Shown piece by piece: positions 45,253 through 54,998 of a DNA stretch of 64,000 nt. The position numbers and the translations under genes are program-made. Source of the DNA: Rhodanobacter sp. B05 (GTDB taxonomy: Bacteria > Pseudomonadota > Gammaproteobacteria > Xanthomonadales > Rhodanobacteraceae); the NCBI RefSeq assembly GCF_002001085.1, contig NZ_MUNU01000014.1, positions 1-64,000 on the forward strand. The letters are read 5' to 3'. Positions within the stretch are counted from its first letter, which is position 1. Every line of letters starts with the position of its first letter. The notes below the pieces were generated by a model that worked only from the letters and a program-made list of their open reading frames with translations, searched no databases and was not told where the DNA came from.

Positions 45253-46845
45253 ATGACCGACCTTCACGCCGACAAAATCCTCATCTTCGATTTCGGTGCG
45301 CAGTACACCCAACTTATCGCACGCCGCATCCGCGAGCTTGGCGTGTACTGCGAGATCTGGGCGTGGGATCACGATCCGGCCGAGATCGCAGCGTTCGGCG
45401 CGAAGGGCATCATCCTGTCCGGCGGTCCGGAATCGACCACGCTGGCAGACGCGCCGAAGGCACCACAACAGGTGTTCGATTCGGGCCTGCCGATCCTCGG
45501 CATTTGCTACGGCATGCAGACCCTGGCCGCGCAACTCGGTGGCGCCACTGAGGCGGCCGATGCCCGCGAGTTCGGCCACGCCTCGGTGGATATCGCCGCA
45601 GCCAGCCGTCTGTTCGATGGCCTCAGCGATCATGCCGGCAGTCACAAGCTCGACGTGTGGATGAGCCACGGCGATCACGTGTCGAAAGCACCGCCAGGCT
45701 TTGTTGTCACTGGCACCACCGAGCGCATCCCGGTCGCCGTGATGGAGAACGAGGCCAGGCGCTGGTACGGCGTGCAGTTCCACCCCGAAGTCACGCACAC
45801 GAAGCAGGGCGGGGCACTACTGAAGCGCTTCATCGTCGAGATCTGCGGCTGCGCCACATTATGGACCGCGGCCAACATCATCGACGACCAGATCGCCCGC
45901 GTGCGCGCCCAGGTCGGCGACGATCACGTGCTGCTGGGCCTGTCCGGCGGCGTCGATTCCTCGGTAGTCGCCGCGCTGCTGCACAAGGCGATCGGCGACC
46001 GGCTAACCTGCGTCTTCGTCGACACCGGCCTGCTGCGCTGGCAGGAAGGCGACCAGGTGATGGCTACCATGGCCGCCGCGTCTGATGAGCATGGCATGGG
46101 CGTCAAGGTGATCCGCGTCAACGCCGCGGACCGCTACTTCAAGGCACTCGAAGGCGTGGCCGATCCGGAAGCCAAGCGCAAGATCATTGGTGGCCTGTTC
46201 GTGGAGATCTTCGACGAGGAGTCGGGCAAGATCGCCGCCGACGGCAGCAAGGTGAAGTGGCTGGCGCAGGGCACGATCTATCCCGATGTGATCGAGTCGG
46301 CCGGCAGCAAGACCGGCAAGGCCCACGTCATCAAGAGCCATCACAACGTCGGCGGCCTGCCGGCGCACATGAAGCTCAAGCTGGTCGAGCCGCTACGCGA
46401 ACTGTTCAAGGACGAAGTGCGCCGTATCGGCGTCGAACTCGGCCTGCCGCGCGCAATGGTCTACCGCCACCCGTTCCCGGGCCCGGGCCTGGGTGTGCGC
46501 ATCCTGGGCGAAGTGAAACGCGAATATGCCGAGCTGCTGGCCCAGGCTGATGCGATCTTCATCGAGGAACTGCGCAAGGCGGACCTGTACGACCAAACCA
46601 GCCAGGCGTTCGCGGTATTCCTGCCGGTGAAATCGGTCGGCGTGGTTGGCGATGCACGCGCCTACGAATGGGTGATCGCGCTGCGTGCGGTGGAGACCAT
46701 CGACTTCATGACCGCCCACTGGTCACACCTGCCGTACGAATTTCTAGGCAAGGTTTCAAACAGAATAATCAATGAGTTGCGTGGTGTTTCTCGTGTCGTT
46801 TATGACATAAGCGGCAAGCCGCCCGCCACGATCGAGTGGGAATAA
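45253..46845 (+). CDS. guaA: GMP synthase (glutamine-hydrolysing)
   Basis: Converts XMP to GMP using glutamine and ATP. The product is about 530 residues: an N-terminal class I glutamine amidotransferase with catalytic Cys in [10 protein letters not shown] and the His/Glu in [10 protein letters not shown]; an ATP-pyrophosphatase domain with PP-loop [12 protein letters not shown]; and a C-terminal dimerisation domain ([17 protein letters not shown]). ATG 45253 fits the family start ([20 protein letters not shown]). Near the 3' end (from about 46740) base composition drifts toward AT, ending in a terminator. Confidence 0.96.
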   Translation: MTDLHADKILIFDFGAQYTQLIARRIRELGVYCEIWAWDHDPAEIAAFGAKGIILSGGPESTTLADAPKAPQQVFDSGLPILGICYGMQTLAAQLGGATEAADAREFGHASVDIAAASRLFDGLSDHAGSHKLDVWMSHGDHVSKAPPGFVVTGTTERIPVAVMENEARRWYGVQFHPEVTHTKQGGALLKRFIVEICGCATLWTAANIIDDQIARVRAQVGDDHVLLGLSGGVDSSVVAALLHKAIGDRLTCVFVDTGLLRWQEGDQVMATMAAASDEHGMGVKVIRVNAADRYFKALEGVADPEAKRKIIGGLFVEIFDEESGKIAADGSKVKWLAQGTIYPDVIESAGSKTGKAHVIKSHHNVGGLPAHMKLKLVEPLRELFKDEVRRIGVELGLPRAMVYRHPFPGPGLGVRILGEVKREYAELLAQADAIFIEELRKADLYDQTSQAFAVFLPVKSVGVVGDARAYEWVIALRAVETIDFMTAHWSHLPYEFLGKVSNRIINELRGVSRVVYDISGKPPATIEWE

Positions 46846-47403
<558 letters not shown>

Positions 47404-47405
47404 GT

Positions 47406-47882
47406 CTATGGCGCGGCGATCCGCGTGCCTGCCGGTCGGCTGATCAGCTCCACGCGCAGACCCCATGGTGCAATGAGATCCACCTCCGTCTGGCCCGATG
47501 CCAGGCGGCGCGGTTTGCCGAGGGCGTTCACTCCCTTTTGCCGCAGTGAGCGCGCCGTGGCGACCAGATCGTCGGACCGCAGTTGAATCGGATGGTCCCG
47601 CCAGGCAAGAACGGCGCCCGCGGGTGCCGTCGTGAGTTCGACGACGGAACCGGGGCCGCATGCCAGCAACATGGAACCGGGGGAGGTGGCTTCGGATCGC
47701 GGGCCGATCGGCTCGCAACCCAGCACATCCGCAAAGAACTGCACTGCTTGCGCCATTTCGGGTACCTCGATGCTGGCGTAGTCACTGTCCTGGAATGTTG
47801 CCGCGCGGCCATCCGGTGGAACAACGCCGGCAAGCGCGCCCAGCGACACCATCGCCAGCAAGGTCAGGAAAGACTTTTTCAT
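47406..47882 (-). CDS. Secreted VOC (glyoxalase/dioxygenase-fold) domain protein
   Basis: A 158-residue protein with a Sec signal peptide (MKKSFLTLLAMVSLGALAGV, cleavage near GRAA) followed by one VOC module: YASIEVPEMAQAVQFFADVL is the first beta-alpha unit, and VEVDLIAPWGLRVELISRP-like sequence the last strand. VOC proteins bind a metal with residues on these strands and include glyoxalases, dioxygenases and resistance proteins; export is unusual for them. Substrate unknown. It faces a long gene-free region upstream and converges with tadA. Confidence 0.78.
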   Translation of the reverse strand: MKKSFLTLLAMVSLGALAGVVPPDGRAATFQDSDYASIEVPEMAQAVQFFADVLGCEPIGPRSEATSPGSMLLACGPGSVVELTTAPAGAVLAWRDHPIQLRSDDLVATARSLRQKGVNALGKPRRLASGQTEVDLIAPWGLRVELISRPAGTRIAAP

Positions 47883-48497
47883 GATGTACAACCCGCTGCT
47901 CATTGCTCTTCGGTCGGGAGTTGGGCACGGATCGGGGCCGAAAAAGGCCACGCCAGGAATCAGACCGTTTCTGCGGGAGAACGGTCCACGGGAGCGTCGT
48001 GTCAACCCGGAAGACCATGCTCTCGTTCGTGGAGGGAAACGAACCGTTTGAGACAGCCAGCTTGGGCGGCGTCGCGGCCGACCTGATTTCTGTCTGATCT
48101 GTCGATCGGAACGCCCAGGCAGGGTTGCCTGGCCAGTCCCGGCCATCCATGTTGAAAGGGAACGAGCTCGATGAAACATCATGCAACCGCATCGCTGCGC
48201 CGCCATCGCGCAGAACAGGGGGACGCCTCGGGTACGAAGTACCGCGCGGCTCCATTCGCACGTTCCGCCAGTGTCGGCCTGGGGGCCGAAGATGGTTACG
48301 ACTGGCTATCCCGGGTCGCGCGACATCGGGCAATCTCGACCTTCAGACTGACCGGTCGCTGATACCGGTCGCCATACCTTCCCGGCGGGCTTCTGCCGGG
48401 CGATGGCGCATGGGCGGGCACCCTGCGCAAACCCTCGGCCGGCGATTTGTTACGGCGGCCGCGATGGGTCGCGCCCGTTCGTGACCAATCCCGTTGA
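47883..48497. other. Gap between the VOC gene and the sugar locus
   Basis: No convincing gene. It holds a perfect hairpin CCAGGCA-GGGT-TGCCTGG (48115-48132), a doubtful 63-codon frame at 48171-48362 on the plus strand (weak GGGAACGAG ribosome site, no recognisable domain) and, 17 bases after it, a CCCGGC/GCCGGG hairpin (48380-48399). The frame plus hairpin could be a small gene; the residue composition (Arg/His/Ala-rich) argues for non-coding. Confidence 0.4.
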
Positions 48498-48605
48498 ATG
48501 ATGCGTTGCATCATGATACATCAGTTTGTGTTCAAGCATGAGAGATAATAGACATATAAATCAATATATTTGATCATTAATTTGCTGTTGATTATATCTA
48601 TTGCT
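48498..48605 (+). promoter_or_regulatory. Palindrome and AT-rich promoter block ahead of the kinase gene
   Basis: ATGATGC-GTT-GCATCAT (48498-48514) is a perfect palindrome with 7-bp arms, followed by GATACATCA. From about 48540 to 48605 the sequence is strongly AT-rich, with several TATAAT-like hexamers (GATAATAG, CATATAAA, CAATATAT, ATTATATC). This is the most promoter-like stretch in the locus and a candidate operator for the LacI-family regulator encoded at 57.7 kb. Confidence 0.5.
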
Positions 48606-48666
48606 TCGCAAGTTGACACCGGTGACAATGACTCGCAAGCTGATCCCCGTTCCGATGCGGGGAGGC

Positions 48667-49734
48667 ATGGTGAGCGCAGCAATCGACCATCTGGATCAAC
48701 CAGCGAGTGTCCCGACCATGCCGTTTCTGGCGGCGGACATCGGTGGCACGCACGCCCGCGTCGCCTTGATGCAGGCCTCGCCAGACGAGGGGCGTGGGGT
48801 CGAGGTTCTTGCCTATCGCAAGTTTGTTTGCGCGGATTTCCCGGGGCCGGCGGAGCTGCTGCAGGCGTTCGTCGCCGACGCGATGCGGACTCCGGTGCGG
48901 CACTGCGTACTCGCCTGTGCCGGCCAGGTGATGGGCGACGAGGTCCTGAACGACAACCTCGCCTGGCCGATCCGCCTGTCGCCACTGCGTCAAGCGCTGG
49001 CACTGGACGAGGTGACCGTCCTCAACGATTTCGAGGCGCTGGGATACGCGCTTGACCGCCAGCTTGCCAGCAGCGGTCGTCTCCTGCGCGGACCGAACGT
49101 CCATGTCGATGGCCCGACGATGGTGATTGGACCGGGGACCGGCCTTGGCGCGGCGGTGCGCTTGCCTGACCACGCGGGCGGTCACGTGCTCACGACGGAG
49201 GCCGGCCAGATGGATTTTGCGCCGAACTCGATTCGCGAGCGCGAGATCCTCGCGCATCTGGCGCCGAATGGCGGTTACGTGGCGTATGAACACATCGTGT
49301 CGGGCCCGGGCCTGCTGACCTTGTACGCAACCCTGTGCGAATTGCGCGGGGAAACGCCACGGCTGGCGACACCCGAGGCCGTCACCGCAGCGGCGGCCGC
49401 GTGCAGCGACGCGCAGGCCGTGGAGGCGCTGGAGATCTTTTGCGCATCGCTGGGAAGCTTTGTCGGCAGCCTTGCCATGGCCTTCATGACCACCGGTGGC
49501 GTGTATCTGGCCGGAGGCTTCCTGTATTCCATGTTCGCGCTGCTCGAGCGCAGCGCTTTCGAAGAGCGATTCCTGCACGGGCGCAGCGCGCGCGCGTTCC
49601 TGTCGGGGGTTCCGGTGTGGGTGACGGAGCACGGTCGCCAGGGAGTGCTGGGTGCGGCCCGTTGGTACCTCCGGCGCGGCGTGCCTGGTGCAGCGGCACC
49701 GTGTCCGGCCGGGGCAGGCGGGTCGACCCGATGA
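48667..49734 (+). CDS. glk: Glucokinase-family sugar kinase
   Basis: ATP-dependent hexose kinase of the Glk family, about 355 residues. It has the phosphate-binding FLAADIGGTHARVALM, the sugar-contacting NDFEALGYAL, the adenosine motif GPGTGLGAAVR, and EHIVSGPGLLTLYATL. The normal EGGHVDFAP sugar-binding segment reads EAGQMDFAP here: the histidine that contacts the sugar in E. coli Glk is Gln. The start is uncertain: in-frame TTG 48601 and ATGs at 48628, 48655 and 48667 exist, and GGGGAGG just before 48667 favours the last two. First gene of the sugar locus. Confidence 0.85.
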   Translation: MVSAAIDHLDQPASVPTMPFLAADIGGTHARVALMQASPDEGRGVEVLAYRKFVCADFPGPAELLQAFVADAMRTPVRHCVLACAGQVMGDEVLNDNLAWPIRLSPLRQALALDEVTVLNDFEALGYALDRQLASSGRLLRGPNVHVDGPTMVIGPGTGLGAAVRLPDHAGGHVLTTEAGQMDFAPNSIREREILAHLAPNGGYVAYEHIVSGPGLLTLYATLCELRGETPRLATPEAVTAAAAACSDAQAVEALEIFCASLGSFVGSLAMAFMTTGGVYLAGGFLYSMFALLERSAFEERFLHGRSARAFLSGVPVWVTEHGRQGVLGAARWYLRRGVPGAAAPCPAGAGGSTR

Positions 49735-50139
49735 GCTACAGCACGACATCGACGCCGAAAATTTTCCCGCGGCGGGCAGGGTGCTGCACAGGTCCGCAAG
49801 CGTGCGTGCGAAAAGTGCGCAGGGGCGGATTACCCACGCGAAGCCAGCCTCGGCGCAGGTATTTCGCCGCCGAAGGGCAGGCGCGCCCGCAGCCTGTGCA
49901 TCTTTGCCACCGGCGATCCGCGCAACAGCCAACGGGCGCTGGCCCGAATCGCACTTTCGAATCAGCTCGTCCGCGGAATTCGCCTTCCGCGGGGGAACAC
50001 TGAATGGAAGCGGTCATGACGATGCATAGAGACGGCCGTGCAACGACCGGCCACGCAGCAGGTTTGGCCTTGATACGTACCTGTTGAAGCACCGCGGAGC
50101 AGCTGAGATCTGGCAGACACCACCCGAGAGGTAAAGCCC
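49735..50139. other. Gap between glk and the TonB receptor gene
   Basis: No gene supported. It contains a perfect stem-loop CCGCGGAA-TTCGCC-TTCCGCGG (49971-49992), which may terminate glk or act in the receptor leader. GAGAGG at about 50128-50133 is the probable ribosome-binding site of the receptor gene. Confidence 0.5.
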
Positions 50140-53100
50140 ATGTCCACCGTACAACGCAAGCACCCTTTGTCATTTGCCATCTCCATGTCGCTGTGCGCCG
50201 CCATGGCGACGTCAGCCATGGCGGCGCCGCGCCCGGGAGTGCAGGCGGACAGCCCGGGAACGCAGGCCGCCACCGCGCAGGACGCGTCGGCGACGCCATC
50301 GACTGATGCCCAAAAGGCCAAGTCCAGGACCGATGGCACCGGGACAGTCAAGGGAACCAGGCAGGCGGTCAACTTGTCCGCGGTCACCGTCGTCGGCGTG
50401 CGTGCGTCGCAGATGCGCGCGATCGATGTGAAGCGCCAGGCACCGGACATCCAGGACAGCATCACGGCGGAGAGCATCGGCGAATTGCCCGACGTGACCA
50501 TCACCGACGCCCTGCAGCGTGTCACCGGCGTGCAGATCAACCGCGACGCGGGCGTGGGAACTTCGGTGGACGTGCGCGGCCTGCCCGAGGTCGGCACCAT
50601 GCTCAACGGCGAAGCGTTCATCACGCCGGACCAGATCGACTCGCAACAACCCGACTTCACCATGCTGCCTGCCACGCTGTTCCATCAGGTGGACGTCATC
50701 AAGTCGCCCACTGCCAGCCTGACTGACGGCGGTATCAGCGGTTCGCTCAACCTGCACACCAATCGGCCATGGGATCTTCCCAACGGATTCACGTACAGCT
50801 ATTCGGCCAATGCCGAGCGCGGCTCGACCACCAGGCACACGGGTCCCGAGGGAAGCGGCCTCGTCTCGTACAACGACAATGGCCGCTGGGGCTTGCTGGT
50901 ATCCGCCGATTTCTCCAACACCACGCGAATGAACGCGACCGAGGGGCTGGATCAGTATGGCGCCGTGCTGAACGGCGAGAACGCCGCCAGCGCCGGCAGC
51001 TACAACGGTTTCCTGACACCGTGGAACGGCGCGCCGATCCCGTCCAGCATCGTGCAGAACGCCGATGGCAGTGTCGATGTCAATGGCGACGGGAAGTCCA
51101 ACGGCGTCTTCATGGGCAGCCAGGATATCTTCCTGTACAACACCATCACCCAGCGCAAGCGCAAATCGGGCAATGCCTCGTTCCAGATGGATCTTGGCAA
51201 CGGGCTCACCTTGACCAGTGATTACTTTTACGCGCAACAGCACCAGTTCGACCGCAACGTCGGCATCCAATTCAATTCCACCAACTGGCAGGGTGCGACC
51301 TACGTGCCATTGCAGTCGCGCAATACCGGCAGCCCCGCCCTCGGCTCCTATGGCACGCCGGAGCCAGGCTGGGAGAGCTCGCAGATATTCACCACGCAGG
51401 TGTACGAGAAGTGGCCGGGCGATGTGGAGTCGTTCTCGCAGATCACGCGGAAGGATTCCGTCGCGAAGAACTTCAATCTCCAGCTGGATTTCGACAATGG
51501 CGGGCCCTTCACGGGAGGCATTCGCGGCATCCACGACACGGCCAGCCAGTCGAACGTGGAGACCGATCTCAACATTTCCGATTCCGATGGTGCGCTGTGG
51601 CCCAACGTGCTGATGGACGGCGTCCCTGATAACGCCGTGCCGCCAGGCACCTTCATCTTCCCCTCTCAGCTGGGCGGAAATCGCGTGTTCAATGCCAACG
51701 GCGTTCCCCAGAACACGGTTCCGCTCATCGCCAACTTTGGCGGCCGCTACCTCTCGGTCAGCATGCCTCCATCGCTTGCCGCCGACTTCGCCAATCCCAA
51801 CGGCTGGACGATGAAAACGCTGGAGTCCTCCGGCGATTACGACCGCAAGGTCGATCTCAACGCCGTGCGCTTCGACGGGCAGTACGACTTTCAGGACGGC
51901 TTCAAGCTCAAGTTCGGCGTGCGCGACAGCATCCGCAGCGCCAACAACGTCGGCTGGACCCTGGTCACGCCGGTCTACGCTGGCATGGGCGCCAGCGATC
52001 CGAATGGATGCCTGGTGCGTTATGTCGGCGCCGACGTGGTCCTGAACAGCGGTTCCTGCACCGCGGGCAATGACCAAGGTTACTTCCGCGCCGGGCCGAT
52101 TTCCGCACTGCAGATACCGAATACCCCGGCACCGCTGTCGGGCAACTGGCAGAAATACACCAATCTGCTCGGGTCCGGCATCACCTTCTGGGCGGTCAAT
52201 CCCGCCGCCATGGACGATCCCGAAGCGTTCTGGAAGTCGCTCTACCCCGGCACCATCCGGCAGGGAGAACCGGGCACCACCTGGGGGGTGGGGCTGAAGG
52301 AGATGTCGGGATACCTGCAGGGGGACTTCGACGGCAACATTGCCGGCATGTCGTACAGCGGCAACGTCGGCGTGCGCATCATCCACACCGACTTGAACGT
52401 CAACCAGCACCTGACCGGGGACCCGGGCGCCTATGGCACCGAGCCGGCCGATGTCGGCAGCGATATCACCAGACGCAGCTATCGGGACATCCTGCCGGCA
52501 TTCAATTTCGCGCTGGACCTGACCGACAGCCTGAAATTCCGCCTGGCCTATTCGAAGAACATGATGCCACTCGACCTCAGCACGTGGGGTGGCGGCCTGC
52601 AACTGAACTACTCGCTGACGGAAACCCCGCAAGGGCCGCTGTTCCGCGTGTCGGACGGCACCTCGACGGGCAATCCGAACCTCAATCCGTGGCGCTCCAC
52701 CAACTACGGCGCATCGCTCGAGTACTACATCAACCCCACCAGCATGCTCAGCCTCGCGCTGTTCCGCATCAACATGCAGAGCTTCATCAAGAGCGGCAGC
52801 GTGATCAACTGCACCTTGCCGGATGAAGATGGTGTGGTCCGCAACCATTGCATCGTGATCACCCAACCGGTCCAGGGCTCCGGCAACAGCATCCAGGGTG
52901 CGGAGTTCGATTACCGCCAGGGTTTCACGTTCCTGCCTGGCATCCTGTCCAAGACGGGCATGGAGATCAACGCCACGTACGCGCCCAGCGATTCGGGGCA
53001 AAGGGATCTGGGTGGCAACAAGATTCCGTTCCAGGACAACTCGACCAGATCCGGCAACTTCATCCTGTGGTACCAGGACGATCGCTTCCAGGCACGCCTC

Positions 53101-53355
53101 GCGTACAACTACCGCTCGCGGCGTGCAGTGTCGGAGGACGTGGGCGGCATCACCGGGATGGAGATGTACGAAGCGCCGCAGAAGTACCTCGACGCGTCGA
53201 TCTCGTACAAGCTCAACAAGTACGCCCAACTGTTCGTGGACGGCACCAACCTCACCAACGAATATCAGCGGTATTACCTGGTGTGGCCCGACCAGCCGGC
53301 GCATTCGAACTTCTCCGAGCGCATGTTCATGGTCGGCGTCCGTGGCCAGTGGTGA
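50140..53355 (+). CDS. TonB-dependent receptor (Xanthomonas/Caulobacter type)
   Basis: Outer-membrane transporter of 1071 residues. It has a signal peptide (SFAISMSLCAAMATSAMA), a ~45-residue Ala/Thr-rich spacer, a TonB-box-like LSAVTVVGVRAS, and a plug domain (ITAESIGELPDVTITDALQR, VTGVQINRD, SVDVRGLPEVGTMLNGEAF). The 22-strand barrel has extensive loops and ends in the aromatic-rich ERMFMVGVRGQW. The long form and the SIGELPD...QR.TGVQI pattern belong to the TIGR01782 subgroup, most of whose members import plant or microbial oligosaccharides. With the exo-glucosaminidase beside it, a chitosan-oligosaccharide ligand is the best guess. Confidence 0.93.
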   Translation: MSTVQRKHPLSFAISMSLCAAMATSAMAAPRPGVQADSPGTQAATAQDASATPSTDAQKAKSRTDGTGTVKGTRQAVNLSAVTVVGVRASQMRAIDVKRQAPDIQDSITAESIGELPDVTITDALQRVTGVQINRDAGVGTSVDVRGLPEVGTMLNGEAFITPDQIDSQQPDFTMLPATLFHQVDVIKSPTASLTDGGISGSLNLHTNRPWDLPNGFTYSYSANAERGSTTRHTGPEGSGLVSYNDNGRWGLLVSADFSNTTRMNATEGLDQYGAVLNGENAASAGSYNGFLTPWNGAPIPSSIVQNADGSVDVNGDGKSNGVFMGSQDIFLYNTITQRKRKSGNASFQMDLGNGLTLTSDYFYAQQHQFDRNVGIQFNSTNWQGATYVPLQSRNTGSPALGSYGTPEPGWESSQIFTTQVYEKWPGDVESFSQITRKDSVAKNFNLQLDFDNGGPFTGGIRGIHDTASQSNVETDLNISDSDGALWPNVLMDGVPDNAVPPGTFIFPSQLGGNRVFNANGVPQNTVPLIANFGGRYLSVSMPPSLAADFANPNGWTMKTLESSGDYDRKVDLNAVRFDGQYDFQDGFKLKFGVRDSIRSANNVGWTLVTPVYAGMGASDPNGCLVRYVGADVVLNSGSCTAGNDQGYFRAGPISALQIPNTPAPLSGNWQKYTNLLGSGITFWAVNPAAMDDPEAFWKSLYPGTIRQGEPGTTWGVGLKEMSGYLQGDFDGNIAGMSYSGNVGVRIIHTDLNVNQHLTGDPGAYGTEPADVGSDITRRSYRDILPAFNFALDLTDSLKFRLAYSKNMMPLDLSTWGGGLQLNYSLTETPQGPLFRVSDGTSTGNPNLNPWRSTNYGASLEYYINPTSMLSLALFRINMQSFIKSGSVINCTLPDEDGVVRNHCIVITQPVQGSGNSIQGAEFDYRQGFTFLPGILSKTGMEINATYAPSDSGQRDLGGNKIPFQDNSTRSGNFILWYQDDRFQARLAYNYRSRRAVSEDVGGITGMEMYEAPQKYLDASISYKLNKYAQLFVDGTNLTNEYQRYYLVWPDQPAHSNFSERMFMVGVRGQW

Positions 53356-53386
53356 TCGGGAAGGGCGGCTTCGGAGCCGGGCGCGT

Positions 53387-53509
53387 ATGACACGCGCGCC
53401 CGGCGCATGGCTGATCGCCATGGCGGCGGGCAGTCTCCCCGCGGCTGGTTACGCACTCGGCAAGCCAGGCGACCAGGACATGCTGGACGAGGTGTTGAAT
53501 GGGGGCTGA
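53387..53509 (+). CDS. Possible 40-residue secreted peptide or gene remnant
   Basis: An ATG 31 bases after the receptor stop opens a 40-codon frame: basic start, hydrophobic core (AWLIAMAAGSLPAAGYAL), then KPGDQDMLDEVLNGG. It looks like a signal peptide plus a truncated mature part, so it may be the remnant of a larger exported protein. No Shine-Dalgarno is evident. Low confidence that it is translated. Confidence 0.3.
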   Translation: MTRAPGAWLIAMAAGSLPAAGYALGKPGDQDMLDEVLNGG

Positions 53510-53602
53510 CACGCGCGGCGGGCGTGCCCGCACGCGCATCGGTGCTTCGCGCAAGCCGCTCCACCACGCACCCGGATCGGGTCCGACCACAGCAGGGTAG
53601 AC

Positions 53603-54994
53603 ATGCAGGATTCCAACACCACCCCAGCCACCCGCGACGACGGCTTCCGGCGCTCGATCGGCCTGTTCTCGGGAACGGCGATCAACATGACCCAGATGTG
53701 CGGCATCGGGCCGTTCATCACGATCCCGATCATGGTCGCCACCATGGGCGGGCCGCAGGCCATCATCGGCTGGATCGTCGGCGCCATCCTGGCGGCGGCC
53801 GATGGCATGGTCTGGGCCGAGCTGGGCGCGGCGATGCCGGGCTCGGGCGGTACCTACGTCTACCTTCGCGAAGCCTTCCAATACCGTACCGGCAAGCTGA
53901 TGCCGTTCCTGTTCATCTGGACGGTGCTGCTGACCATCCCCTTGCTGATGTCGACCGGCATCATCGGCATGGTCGAGTACCTGGGGTTCTTTTTCCCGCA
54001 CCTCAGCTGGACGGCCGTGCACCTCATCAGCGTGATCGCGTGCTTCCTGGTCGTGTTCCTGCTGTATCGACGCATCGAATCGATCCGTGCGATCACGATC
54101 GGGCTGTGGGTCATCATGCTGATTGCCGTCGTGGGCGTGTCCGCGGCCGGGTTCTGGGATTTCCACCCGGAGTGGGCTTTCACCTACCCGGCCGGCGCGT
54201 TCGCCGGCAGCCAGTTCTTCGTGGGCCTGGGGGCCGGGCTCATCATCGGCATCTACGATTACCTCGGGTATTTCACCACCGCGTACATGGGCGATGAGCT
54301 GCGCGATCCGGGCCGGACGATGCCCGGGTCGATCATCATCTCCGTGGTGGCGATGATGATCATCTATCTCGTCCTCAACATCAGCGTGCTCGGCGTGGCA
54401 CCGTGGCAGGAGATCGCCCAATCCACATCGGTGGCCTCATTCGTGGTCGAACACAGCTGGGGCCATGGCGCCGCGTCGGTGATGACGGTCCTGATCATCG
54501 TGACGGCCTTCGCCTCGGTGTACACCGGCCTGCTCGGCGGCTCGCGGGTGCCCTATCAGGCAGCGCATGAAAAGGTGTTCCTGTCGGTGTTCGGGCGACT
54601 GCACGCCAAACACAGATTCCCGCACATTGCGTTGCTGACGATGGGCGTGGTGATGGCGGCGGGGACGTTTTTCGATCTGACCGAAGTCATCAACATGCTG
54701 CTGGCGGCGACGATCATCGTGCAGTCGGCCGCGCAAATCGTCGCGCTGGTGGTGTTGCGCAAGCGCCAGCCCGGTCTCAAGCGGCCATACCGGCAGTGGT
54801 TGTATCCAGTACCGTGCGTGATCGCGCTGCTGGGGTGGATCTACGTTTACGCGTCGGCCTCGACGCTGTCGCTGATCCTGTCCGGTGCGTGGATTGTCGC
54901 GGGGCTGGTGGTGTTCGTGATCTGGGCCAAGGCCAACAAGTCCTGGCCGTTCGCGCCCGTGCAAATACGGGAAGTCTATCTCGGGAGCAAATGA
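53603..54994 (+). CDS. APC-superfamily permease
   Basis: Inner-membrane secondary transporter of 463 residues with about 12 transmembrane helices. The TM1 region GLFSGTAINMTQMCGIGPFI and the AELGAAMPGSGGTYVYLREA segment (the conserved helix 2-3 region) identify the amino acid-polyamine-organocation superfamily. The GDELRDPGRTMPGSI loop is typical of amino-acid permease-type members. Within this locus it is the only inner-membrane importer, so the substrate may be glucosamine or an amino-sugar oligomer; family precedent favours amines and amino acids. GH2 follows four bases after its stop. Confidence 0.88.
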   Translation: MQDSNTTPATRDDGFRRSIGLFSGTAINMTQMCGIGPFITIPIMVATMGGPQAIIGWIVGAILAAADGMVWAELGAAMPGSGGTYVYLREAFQYRTGKLMPFLFIWTVLLTIPLLMSTGIIGMVEYLGFFFPHLSWTAVHLISVIACFLVVFLLYRRIESIRAITIGLWVIMLIAVVGVSAAGFWDFHPEWAFTYPAGAFAGSQFFVGLGAGLIIGIYDYLGYFTTAYMGDELRDPGRTMPGSIIISVVAMMIIYLVLNISVLGVAPWQEIAQSTSVASFVVEHSWGHGAASVMTVLIIVTAFASVYTGLLGGSRVPYQAAHEKVFLSVFGRLHAKHRFPHIALLTMGVVMAAGTFFDLTEVINMLLAATIIVQSAAQIVALVVLRKRQPGLKRPYRQWLYPVPCVIALLGWIYVYASASTLSLILSGAWIVAGLVVFVIWAKANKSWPFAPVQIREVYLGSK

Positions 54995-54998
54995 CGCC

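Noticed and set aside
48171-48362. A 63-codon frame as a gene
   Set aside because: Arg/His/Ala-rich, weak ribosome site, no recognisable pattern; kept only as a note within the gap entry.
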